Below are positions 25,922 to 33,179 of a stretch of 64,000 bases of DNA, in pieces. The stretch comes from Halomonas sp. 25-S5 (lineage in GTDB: Bacteria > Pseudomonadota > Gammaproteobacteria > Pseudomonadales > Halomonadaceae). The stretch spans positions 40,183 to 104,182 of the forward strand of contig NZ_JARANV010000013.1 of the NCBI RefSeq assembly GCF_029889845.1, written 5' to 3'. Under the pieces are notes generated by a model. It made no database searches and was not told the origin of the DNA. It saw nothing but the letters and a program-made list of their open reading frames with translations. The translations under genes and the position numbers were made by a program. How positions within the stretch are numbered: the stretch's first letter is position 1; the number at the start of each line of letters is the position of its first letter.

Positions 25922-27092
25922 CCCTGATATTGCACCAGACATGAAAAAGGCGGCTGAAAATCGGTTATAATTCAAGCTCCTACACAAGAATCAACCGCTT
26001 CAGCCGCCATGTCAAAATGTATCACGCCGACCGCTTACTTTCCACGCTGTAGAGGCCGTCAGATCATCGCCCGTTTCGATGGCGGTGATGTCACCTCTGA
26101 CGGCGGTATCCTGCTGCTGCGGCAGCTGGATCGTGAGATGGGCCTGACCCGCGCCGTCGCTCGCCGGCTCAACGATGATCGCGACCCGCACCGCTGCCTG
26201 CATCGCACCGAAACTCTGGTCCGACAGGCGTGTTCGGCCTGGCGCTGGGCTATGAGGATCTCAACGACCATCATGCCCTGCGTCACGACATCGCCCTGCA
26301 GACCGCCGTCGACACCGATGGCGTGCTGGCCAGCCAGTCCACCCTGTGTCGCTTCGAGCAGCAAGCCGACCGGAACTGGGCGGTCACCATCCACGAGGAG
26401 ATGATCGAGCAGTTCATCCGCTCGTTCCGGCGGCCACCCAAGCAGCCGCTCTACCTCGACTTCGATGCCACCGACGACCGGGTCCATGGCCAGCAGCTCG
26501 GCCGGCACTTCAACGGCTACTACGATCACTACATCTTCTTGCCGCTGTTCGTGTTCTGTGGCGACCAACTGCTGGTCAGCTACCTTCGCCCGGCCTACCG
26601 GGATGCCGCTCACCACGCGGGCGCCATCCTCGCCTTGCTGGTCCGGCGGCTGCGCCAGGCATGGCCTGAGGTAAAGGTCGTATTCCGCGGTGACAGCGGC
26701 TTCTGCCGCCCGCGGATCCTCAACTGGTGCGACCGCCACGGCGTCGATTACATCATCGGCCTCGCCGGCAACCAGCGCCTGGCCAAGCTGGCCCTGGACA
26801 TCGACTACGCGTCGGCCCTCCGCTTCGAGAAGACCTGGGAGAAGCAGCGCGTCTTCGGCTTTATCGAGTACGCCGCCGAAAGCTGGAAGAAGCGCCGACG
26901 AAAGGTGATCGTCAAATCCGAGACCAGCGTGCGTGGCGTCAACACCCGCTACGTGGTCACCAATCTGCGCGGCTGCAGCGCCGAGTGGCTCTACGATCAC
27001 CGCTACTGCGCCCGGGGCGAGATGGAGAATCGCATCAAGGAGCAGCAGTTCCTGTTCTCAGACCGCACCAGCTGCCACGAATGGTGGCCAGC
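25922..27092 (+). mobile_element. IS1380-family element, left portion (split by inversion)
   Basis: The element begins at 25922 with terminal repeat CCCTGATATTGCACC. The partner end reads CCCGGATGTTGCACC (13 of 15 identical), found reversed at 28145-28135 plus 30597-30594. The 4-bp target duplication CTAA is seen at 25918-25921 and, reversed, at 28131-28134. A 10-bp inverted repeat (25949-25958 with 25999-26008) would fold over the transposase start, a usual guard against read-through. The element breaks off at about 27092 in GGTGGCC, the same point at which the right portion begins on the opposite strand at 30995. Confidence 0.85.
26009..27092 (+). pseudogene. IS1380-family transposase, N-terminal and core part, frameshifted
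   Basis: Starts MSKCITPTAYFPRCRGRQII with the IS1380 hallmark FDGGDVTSDGGILLLRQLD. A single-base deletion near 26228 shifts the frame (RQ...VFGLALGYEDLNDH). After the shift the catalytic core is intact: LYLDFDATDD for the first Asp, VVFRGDSGFCRP for the second, and GEMENRIKEQQ for the Glu. The reading ends at CHEWWP where the inversion breakpoint lies; the missing C-terminus (WPNQYRLLLSGLAYLLLERL) is at 30995-30748 on the minus strand. Not functional as it stands. Confidence 0.85.
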
Positions 27093-27104
27093 CAGAAGGT
27101 AGGA

Positions 27105-27854
27105 TTAGAGAAGGGTCTTTGCTTCAACGGCAACGGCTAGAATCGAGCAGTTTTTATCTAATGAAATCAAAGGGAAGGAAGGATTCAGTGGTTGAAGATA
27201 GCAATGCCCGCTATCTTCGATGAGCTTGCGGAAGGTGGGGGCTGGCGTGTCCGGAAGTTGAGCGAGCACCAGTTTGCCGGGCACGCTCGTCAATCCTGTA
27301 TCGAAAAGCACTTTGGTGCCCTCAGGCAGGCTTGGAGACGCTCCAGGAGGGGCCGACATGGCGTCACCTTTGATCTCAAGCCAGAATCCAATGCCTTGTG
27401 CCTTGTAGCTACTTGATTCAAAAGAGTTTTTGTTGCGAATGACAGACGAGGTGATAGCGTCCAGTGTGGCCGTCTGACGCCATTCGAGAAAGGGGTAGTT
27501 GTATACGTGAGAAGCCGGTTTTTGCCTAGCATTGCTCATCGCATCAATAGCCAAGCCTACTGGAACCAAGACCGACCCCAAGGGGCCCAGTAGGGAGCCT
27601 GCTGCACTTATCTTGGCTCCAGTCCTAGTGGGACGAGGGGTGGTCTCCCCGTAAGCAAGATAGCTGGTGGAGGTGCCTAGAGCTTGTGCAATTTTCTCCA
27701 GATTGGAGCTTCTTGGTGATTTGCTAGTGCCGTTCAAGATGCGGTGGATAGTAGGTTGAGGCACGTCTGCACGGCGCGCGAGCTCGTTCTCACTCACTTG
27801 TGCCGCTTCCATGAGCTCGCGGAGTCTGGCGCCTATCGTGCTCTCATCGGTCAT
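27105..27854 (-). CDS. Phage-type XRE/S24 repressor with catalytic residues replaced
   Basis: 249 residues from ATG 27854. The N-terminal XRE helix-turn-helix (ENELARRADVPQPTIHRIL, residues 22-40) is followed by a linker and a LexA/CI-type S24 domain: IKGDAMSAPPG, LPEGTKVLFD, PGKLVLAQL, TFRKLIEDSG and LQPLNPSFPLI. In self-cleaving members the motifs read GDSM and TF/VK-K/R-L. Here the nucleophile is Ala165 and the general-base Lys position is Arg209, so RecA-stimulated autocleavage is not expected. It still folds and binds DNA by prediction. Upstream are overlapping dyads (27879-27900), one of which recurs at the xis promoter. It lies inside the inverted segment. Confidence 0.85.
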   Translation of the reverse strand: MTDESTIGARLRELMEAAQVSENELARRADVPQPTIHRILNGTSKSPRSSNLEKIAQALGTSTSYLAYGETTPRPTRTGAKISAAGSLLGPLGSVLVPVGLAIDAMSNARQKPASHVYNYPFLEWRQTATLDAITSSVIRNKNSFESSSYKAQGIGFWLEIKGDAMSAPPGASPSLPEGTKVLFDTGLTSVPGKLVLAQLPDTPAPTFRKLIEDSGHCYLQPLNPSFPLISLDKNCSILAVAVEAKTLL

Positions 27855-27878
27855 GTTCGGCTGGCTCCAAGTCAAGTC

Positions 27879-27900
27879 ATTGCGTTATACGCAATCGTAT
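27879..27900. promoter_or_regulatory. Repressor operators: ATTGCGT-TAT-ACGCAAT and ATACG-N4-CGTAT
   Basis: Two overlapping perfect dyads 25 bp before the repressor ATG: ATTGCGT/ACGCAAT with 3-bp spacer (27879-27895), and ATACG/CGTAT with a CAAT spacer (27887-27900). The second has the same half-sites and spacing as 31012-31025 over the xis promoter. Autoregulation is the natural reading, by inference. Confidence 0.6.
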
Positions 27901-27959
27901 TGATAGGGCGGGTCTTTGTCCAGTTTGGCTCTCGTTAAGTGATACTAAGCAAACTGATC

Positions 27960-28134
27960 CTTGACAGTCAGCGCCTGGGCCTCCTCGTTGCGCTGGATGG
28001 TGGCAACGATGTTCTTCATGCCCTCTTAGGGGGCGTGCCTCGGTACCTCCTGGAGCACGTCATCGACCACGTGCACCGCGCTGTCGATCAACAGTTCGAT
28101 CTCGCCACCCTTTGAAGCGGAACTGCCGCTTTAG
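27960..28134 (-). pseudogene. helD-family gene, second fragment (inverted)
   Basis: Minus-strand translation gives KRQFRF, then after a 1-base slip GGEIELLIDSAVHVVDDVLQ, EVPRHAP, a stop, and EGMKNIVATIQRNEEAQAL. This is the HelD region leading up to the Walker A helicase domain (family: ...DDEMLQE...MRSIVATIQREQNA). It picks up exactly where the plus-strand fragment ending at 25921 stops. The helicase core beyond it is missing. Confidence 0.7.
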
Positions 28135-28230
28135 CCCGGATGTTGGTAACCGGCTGCTGAACACATCTTCCGCGGAAGGCCTTGTCCGGTGACATTAGGT
28201 GCCCACGTAACAATAGATGGGCACCTATTC

Positions 28231-28599
28231 ATGACGTCCCCAAACACCGAGCGTGAGATCCGTCGTCGCCGTCGCTACGCCCCGTCGTTCAAGGCCAAGA
28301 TCGTCGCGGCCTGCCTGCAGGGCGATACCTCCATTGCCCAAGTCGCCCTGCAGCATGGGCTCAATACCAACCTCGTCCAGACCTGGATCCGCAAGGCCAA
28401 GCGGCAGAGCCAACTGCCGGCCGTGCCGGATTTTGTGCCCTTGCCGGTGCCGCCAGGACCGGCCGATCTGCCAACGTCACCTTCCACCGCTGGCGAGATC
28501 TGCATCGAGCTGCCCTCATCACGGGGCACGATCACCGTGCGTTGGCCCGTCGCCGAGGCAGCCCAGTGTGCCCACTGGCTGAAGGGACTGCTGGGATGA
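28231..28599 (+). CDS. tnpA: IS66 accessory protein TnpA (HTH)
   Basis: 122 residues from ATG 28231. The N-terminal part (RYAPSFKAKIVAACLQGDTS, then IAQVALQHGLNTNLVQTWIR) is the helix-turn-helix of IS66 OrfA/TnpA proteins; the C-terminal half ends in the usual IELPSSRGTITVRWP segment. Required with TnpB and TnpC for IS66 transposition. The stop overlaps tnpB by 4 bp. Confidence 0.93.
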   Translation: MTSPNTEREIRRRRRYAPSFKAKIVAACLQGDTSIAQVALQHGLNTNLVQTWIRKAKRQSQLPAVPDFVPLPVPPGPADLPTSPSTAGEICIELPSSRGTITVRWPVAEAAQCAHWLKGLLG

Positions 28600-28931
28600 T
28601 CCGCATCGACGAAATCTGGCTGGCCACCGAGCCGCTGGACATGCGGGCCGGCCCGGATACCGCGCTGGCCCGGGTGGTGAAGGTGTTCGGCGCCGCGAGA
28701 CCGCACTGCGCTTACCTGTTTGCCAACCGGCGCGGCAATCGCATGAAGGTGCTGGTTCACGATGGGCTGGGCGTCTGGCTGTGTGCCCGGCGCCTGAACC
28801 AGGGCAAGTTCCACTGGGTCGGTAACTGGCACGGTGATCGCGTCGAGCTCTGTCCCGAGCAGGTGACGGCGCTGGTGCAGGGGCTGCCCTGGCAGCGTCT
28901 CGGCGTCGGTGGCGTGATCTCATTGGTCTGA
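28596..28931 (+). CDS. tnpB: IS66 TnpB (Orf2) protein
   Basis: 111 residues, MIRIDEIWLATEPLDMRAGP at the start. In most family members this reads PvDMRkGfdgLa. It continues with AYLFANRRGNRMKVLVHDGL and GKFHW, hallmarks of IS66 Orf2. Function in transposition is required but mechanistically undefined. It overlaps tnpA by 4 bp and is followed by tnpC after 92 bp. Confidence 0.93.
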   Translation: MIRIDEIWLATEPLDMRAGPDTALARVVKVFGAARPHCAYLFANRRGNRMKVLVHDGLGVWLCARRLNQGKFHWVGNWHGDRVELCPEQVTALVQGLPWQRLGVGGVISLV

Positions 28932-29023
28932 TGCGTCAGGCCGGGAGCGGCACAGAAACTCCCGACTCGCTATTCGCTGATGCGCTAATCCCACTGCCCC
29001 CGGCGGGCTGGCATACTCGCCGG

Positions 29024-30553
29024 ATGAATGTGCCTTCCGACCTGTCTCAGCTCTCACCCGATCAGCTCCGCCACCTGGCGGCAACGCTGATGTCACAGGT
29101 GGAGGAAAAGGATAAGGCGCTGCGTCACAGCGAGCAGGTCAACCAGAAGCTGACCTACGAACTGGCGCTGCTCAAGCGCCATGCCTTCGGCAAGCGCAGC
29201 GAGCAACTCAACGTCCTGCAGATCAGCCTGCTCGACGAGGTGGTGGATGCCGACATCGCCGCCATCGAGACCGAGTTGGAGGATCTCAACTCCACCTCCA
29301 CGTCGCCGGCGCCCAAGAAGGCGCCCAAGCGCGCCCCCTTGCCGCCCGAACTGCCGCGCACCGAGATCCGCCATGACCCGCAGAGCGAGCACTGTGCCTG
29401 TGGCTGCAAGCTGCGGCGGATCGGCGAGGAGGTCAGCGAGAAGTTGGACTACACGCCGGGCGTGTTCCACGTCGAGCGCCATATCCGTGGCAAGTGGGTC
29501 TGCGACCAGTGCGAGACGCTGACTCAGGCGCCGATGCCGGCACAGATCATCGACAAGGGCATCCCCACCGCCGGCCTGCTGGCCCAGGTGCTGATCGCCA
29601 AGTACGCCGATCATCTGCCGCTCTATCGCCAGGAGCAGATCTTTGCTCGCGCCGGCGTGCCGATCCCGCGCTCCACCCTGGCTGAATGGGTCGGGATCTG
29701 CGGCGTACGGCTCCAACCGCTGATCGATGCGTTGCGTGATCTGCTGCTCGACGAGCCAGTGCTGCACGCCGACGAGACCCCGGTGCCGATGTTGGCCCCG
29801 GGCAAGAAGAGAACCCACCGCGCCTACCTCTGGGCCTACGCCACCACGCCCTACGCCGGCTTGAAGGCGGTGGTCTACGACTTCAGCGAAGGGCGCGGCG
29901 GCCAGCATGCCCGCGACTTCCTCGGCGAGTGGCGGGGCAAGCTGGTCTGCGACGACTACAGCGGCTACAAGCAGAGCTTCGCCAACGGCGTCACCGAGAT
30001 CGGCTGCATGGCCCACGCGCGACGCAAGTTCGTCGACCTGCACGTGGCCGGCAAGAGCCAGATCGCCGGGCAGGCCATCGAGCTGATCGGCCAGCTCTAC
30101 CAGGTGGAGCGCGAGGCCCAGTCACTGAGCGCTGATGAACGCCAACGACTGCGGGAGACAAAAGCGAGGCCCATCGCCGACGCGCTGCACCGCTGGATGC
30201 TGGCTCATCGCGAGAAGGTGCCGAACGGCTCGGCGACGGCGAAAGCGCTGGATTACAGCCTGAAGCGTTGGGCGGCGCTGACGCGCTACCTCGACGACGG
30301 CGGGTTGCCCATTGACAATAATCGGGTGGAGAACCTGATTCGCCCCTGGGCGCTCGGACGTTCCAACTGGCTGTTCGCCGGGTCACTGCGCAGTGGCCAG
30401 CGCGCCGCCACCATCATGAGCCTGATCCAGGGCGCCAAGCTGAACGGCCACGAGCCCTACGCCTACCTGAAGGACGTGTTGGAACGGCTGCCGACCCAGA
30501 AGGCCAGCCAGCTCCACGAACTCCTGCCTCACCACTGGCAGCACACCGACTGA
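29024..30553 (+). CDS. tnpC: IS66 transposase TnpC (DDE)
   Basis: 509 residues from ATG 29024. Order: leucine-zipper-like N-terminus (residues about 10-70), zinc-binding region CACGCKLRRIG and CDQC, then the DDE catalytic core with LHADETPVPML (first Asp), VCDDYSGYKQ (second Asp), and LPIDNNRVENLIRPWALGR containing the Glu, followed by NWLFAGSLRSGQRAATI. Intact and full length for the family. An upstream in-frame ORF extension to 28931 is disregarded because it runs through the tnpB end. Confidence 0.95.
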   Translation: MNVPSDLSQLSPDQLRHLAATLMSQVEEKDKALRHSEQVNQKLTYELALLKRHAFGKRSEQLNVLQISLLDEVVDADIAAIETELEDLNSTSTSPAPKKAPKRAPLPPELPRTEIRHDPQSEHCACGCKLRRIGEEVSEKLDYTPGVFHVERHIRGKWVCDQCETLTQAPMPAQIIDKGIPTAGLLAQVLIAKYADHLPLYRQEQIFARAGVPIPRSTLAEWVGICGVRLQPLIDALRDLLLDEPVLHADETPVPMLAPGKKRTHRAYLWAYATTPYAGLKAVVYDFSEGRGGQHARDFLGEWRGKLVCDDYSGYKQSFANGVTEIGCMAHARRKFVDLHVAGKSQIAGQAIELIGQLYQVEREAQSLSADERQRLRETKARPIADALHRWMLAHREKVPNGSATAKALDYSLKRWAALTRYLDDGGLPIDNNRVENLIRPWALGRSNWLFAGSLRSGQRAATIMSLIQGAKLNGHEPYAYLKDVLERLPTQKASQLHELLPHHWQHTD

Positions 30554-30593
30554 TCACTGGCAAGCGGTGTTGCCCGTTCGCTTACGGATGTTG

Positions 30594-30995
30594 CACCGGG
30601 CTGGTCAGATGTACCCAGATGTGGGGCTCGGTGGACATGATGGCTCTCGGGGCCTGAAATTGGCTACATATTGATCAATATTCTGGGCTCAGGACGCACT
30701 TCCCCCTACCCCCATGTGTTTTTTGTGCCGGGGACAGCACGGAGTCGCTATCCCGGCACCAGCTTGCTGGCCAGCGTCAGGAAGAGGTCCTGCTCCGGGT
30801 ACTGGCTGCTCAGCATCAGCCGGACCGTGCGCGTGTTGCGGGTGATGACGGCACCGATCTTCAGCAGCTTCAGGCGGATGGTACTGACCTGGGCGTGGGC
30901 GAAGGTGGTGCGCTTCAGGTAGACCCGGCGCAGTCGCTCCAGCAGCAGGTAGGCCAGCCCTGAGAGCAGCAGTCGGTACTGGTTGGGCCACCCCA
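30594..30995 (-). mobile_element. IS1380-family element, right portion (inverted)
   Basis: Minus-strand translation from 30995 gives GWPNQYRLLLSGLAYLLLER, then LRRVYLKRTTFAHAQVSTIR and LKLLKIGAVITRNTRTVRLM to a stop at 30748, the C-terminal 80 residues of an IS1380 transposase. The 3' non-coding end continues to 30594 and then, beyond the nested IS66, to 28145-28135. The breakpoint matches that of the left portion at 27092 (shared GGTGGCC). Confidence 0.85.
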
Positions 30996-31010
30996 AGCCA
31001 CCCCTCCGCT

Positions 31011-31052
31011 AATACGAAAACGTATTGACTGTCCAATTCGTTTGAGTATTAT
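31011..31052 (+). promoter_or_regulatory. xis-int promoter with overlapping operator
   Basis: Predicted -35 TTGACT (31025-31030) and -10 TATTAT (31047-31052) with a 16-bp spacer, 55 bp before the xis start. A perfect dyad AATACG-AAAA-CGTATT (31011-31026) overlaps the -35. Its ATACG-N4-CGTAT core is also present upstream of the S24-type repressor gene, so repression of excision/integration by that protein is likely. Confidence 0.6.
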
Positions 31053-31106
31053 TAAGTTCAGCAACGCCTAACGATGGGACACAGATAGAGCGGGGGGAGG
31101 GCAAAA

Positions 31107-31415
31107 ATGAAACGAGAACTGCTTCGCCCAGAACAGGTCGCGCAAAAGCTCGGCATGAGCTTGAGCTGGGTCTACGGACACAAGCACGAAATCGGCTTCA
31201 TCCAGTTCGGCAGCGCGGTACGTTTTGATCAGGCAGAGGTTGAGGAGTACGCTCAGCGGTGCAGGCGCGGTCCTCAGCGGAAGGAGGACCGGAAATGGGA
31301 TACACAGTCTCGCACAGGAAAGATCGTGACACGTGGGTCGTCCGCTGCACCGTCAACGGCCAGCGTACTCAGCGAACTTTTCGCTCAGAAGGAGAGGCAA
31401 GGCAGTATGCGCTGA
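31107..31415 (+). CDS. Excisionase-like HTH protein
   Basis: 102 residues; GGGAGGG lies 5 nt before ATG 31107. The first ~55 residues (LLRPEQVAQKLGMSLSWVYG, then VRFDQAEVEEYAQRC) are a MerR/AlpA-type winged helix typical of excisionases and integrase-linked regulators. The C-terminal 40 residues are low-complexity and coincide with the beginning of the integrase gene in another frame: the two coding regions overlap by 121 bp. Either the true protein is this long or its tail is functionally unimportant. Likely controls directionality of the island's recombination. Confidence 0.7.
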   Translation: MKRELLRPEQVAQKLGMSLSWVYGHKHEIGFIQFGSAVRFDQAEVEEYAQRCRRGPQRKEDRKWDTQSRTGKIVTRGSSAAPSTASVLSELFAQKERQGSMR

Positions 31416-32293
31416 AGGCGGAGGCTCAGCGTCAGGAGGATGAGTTCAACGGTGTCATGGGCCGCAAGCCCAAGTACACCTTCTCCGAGGGGCTGCAACG
31501 CATGGTCAGCGAGTACGATGTCCGCTCCCAGAAGCAGCACATCCTGCTGGTGGCCAGGTGGATGGATGAGCATGCTTCTGGCGTGATCATCGGGCAGGAG
31601 CTGCTGGACGCAGCACGCAGGATGCAGAAAACCCTCAAGGAGAAGGGACTGGCGCAGTCGACCATCAACAATCGTATTCAGGTCGTCAAGCGAGTCCTCT
31701 CGCTGTCGTACCGCGAATGGGACTGGCTCGACCTGCCGCTTGACGGCAAGCTACGCAAGCCATCGCCCAAGAACGAGCGCCATGTCTACCTGACCGAGAT
31801 GGAGCTTGCCGAACTGCTTGAAGCAGTGCCGGAGCGCTACAGGGTCGAGCGAAAGGTGATCTTGCTGGCGATGCTGACCGGCATGAGGCGTGGAGAGTTG
31901 ATGGCACTGGAATCAGGGAACGTCTACAACGGACGCATCGTGCTCCGGCCCAATCAGACGAAAAGCGGGAAGCCGAGGGTCATACCCCTTACGGAGGAAG
32001 CCCTACCGCTGGTGGAAGGTTTGCCGTTTGACACGACGGGAGACAGGGTGCGTGGTGCGTTCGAGAAAGCAAGGGAGAAGATTGGTCGCCCCGACATCCG
32101 CTTTCACGATTTGCGTCACTGCTATGCCTCGCTGCTGGCAAGCAAGGGGGAGGCACTGACGAGCATCAGGGACCTGCTCGGTCATTCGTCACTCACGGTG
32201 ACCAGCCGCTATGCGCATGCCGACCCGGCAAGGTGGGAAAGCGTGGTGGCGAAGCTGCCGCGGATCAGCAACCAATCAGCAACCACACATTAG
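31295..32293 (+). CDS. int: Tyrosine-recombinase integrase of the island
   Basis: 332 residues from ATG 31295 (GGAGG 7 nt upstream). The N-terminal arm-binding and core-binding (SAM-like) regions span about 1-150; the catalytic domain shows the full set: R198 (LTGMRRGEL), K223 (QTKSGKPR), H271-x-x-R274 (FHDLRH), H297 (LGHSS) and the nucleophile Y306 (TSRYAHA). It points at and ends 39 bp from the 3' end of tRNA-Ile, the standard arrangement for integration into a tRNA gene. It appears intact, so the island may still excise if the other att site survives. Confidence 0.95.
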   Translation: MGYTVSHRKDRDTWVVRCTVNGQRTQRTFRSEGEARQYALKAEAQRQEDEFNGVMGRKPKYTFSEGLQRMVSEYDVRSQKQHILLVARWMDEHASGVIIGQELLDAARRMQKTLKEKGLAQSTINNRIQVVKRVLSLSYREWDWLDLPLDGKLRKPSPKNERHVYLTEMELAELLEAVPERYRVERKVILLAMLTGMRRGELMALESGNVYNGRIVLRPNQTKSGKPRVIPLTEEALPLVEGLPFDTTGDRVRGAFEKAREKIGRPDIRFHDLRHCYASLLASKGEALTSIRDLLGHSSLTVTSRYAHADPARWESVVAKLPRISNQSATTH

Positions 32294-32332
32294 TGCGAAC
32301 CGAGCCTTGGCCGCATAACCACTTGATTTCAT

Positions 32333-32409
<77 letters not shown>

Positions 32410-32564
32410 TTGCAGCGGATGGCGCCGAGCGGCGCCGCCGTATGATAGCGAATGGCGATGGAGGTGACCATAGCCGGCCGCCCTTGGCTGGCCGAATCAC
32501 CCGCCGCGGCACTTCCTTCCCCGGCCGTGGTCTGCAGGGGGCCTGCCCTTCTGGAGATCGACCG

Positions 32565-33167
32565 GTGGAATCTTTCCCCTCTTGCCGTTTCCCTGCCCTT
32601 GGCACTGCCCTGTTCGCCCTGCTGCTGGCCCTGCCGGCGGCGGCCGCCTGGGAGCTGGACCCCGAACGCTCGCGGGTGGCCGCCACCGTGGTGCAGATCG
32701 CCCCGACAGGCCCCATTGCTCATCAGCACGAGATGCGTCGCCTAGCCGGCACCGCCGAGGCGGACGGCACCCTGCGCCTGCCCCTGCGGCTGGCCCAGAG
32801 CGACGTGATCGAGCGCCTGGGGGCGCTGCCGCCGTGGCTCTCCGGCCTCACCGAGCAACCCCTGGCCACGGTGACCACGCGTTTCCCGCCCCAGCGCCTG
32901 GAGGCGCTGGCCGTGGGCGAGTCGCTGGTGGAGGTGCTCGAGCTCTCGGTGCAGTCCGGTAGCGCCACCCACAGCGAGCCGCTGGCGGTGCGCTTCACCC
33001 GCGAGACGCCAGGCCGGGTGCGGGTCACCAACGCCGAGCGGGTAGCGCTGGATGGCCGCGAACTGATGGCCAACCCGACGCTGCGCTCGGTGCTGCTGTT
33101 GCTCGGTTACGAGCAGATCGGCGACGAGGTGCCGGTCTTTCTCGATGCCGTGCTGCTGAGGCGCTGA
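32565..33167 (+). CDS. YceI-like periplasmic protein
   Basis: About 200 residues from GTG 32565 (GGAG 8 nt upstream); upstream in-frame codons read as Arg/Pro-rich non-coding DNA through the tRNA gap, so the longer frame is rejected. A Sec signal peptide is clear: a hydrophobic ALFALLLALPAAAA segment ending near residue 28. The mature part starts WELDPERSRVAATVVQ, as in YceI-family lipocalin-like proteins that bind isoprenoid-type lipids. It ends 12 bp from the convergent gene. First chromosomal gene after the island. Confidence 0.7.
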   Translation: MESFPSCRFPALGTALFALLLALPAAAAWELDPERSRVAATVVQIAPTGPIAHQHEMRRLAGTAEADGTLRLPLRLAQSDVIERLGALPPWLSGLTEQPLATVTTRFPPQRLEALAVGESLVEVLELSVQSGSATHSEPLAVRFTRETPGRVRVTNAERVALDGRELMANPTLRSVLLLLGYEQIGDEVPVFLDAVLLRR

Positions 33168-33179
33168 GCTGGGGACTGA

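Larger units (their letters stand above)
28146..30585 (+). mobile_element. IS66-family insertion sequence, complete
   Basis: 2440-bp element bounded by imperfect inverted repeats starting GTAACCGGCTGCTGAACAC on the left; the right end, read inward on the minus strand, is GTAAGCGAACGGGCAACAC. It is flanked by an 8-bp direct duplication GGATGTTG (28138-28145 and 30586-30593), the size expected for IS66. All three IS66 genes (tnpA, tnpB, tnpC) are present and open, so it looks recently active. The target is the terminal inverted repeat of the IS1380 element, making this a nested insertion. Confidence 0.93.

Noticed and set aside
25922..30995. Two independently truncated IS1380 copies
   Set aside because: The break points coincide within the transposase, the ends carry a matching CTAA duplication, and helD is split consistently, so one element cut by an inversion explains the data better.
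1..32332. Complete prophage
   Set aside because: An integrase, repressor and recombination genes are present, but there are no capsid, portal, tail, terminase or lysis genes, so an integrative island is the better description.
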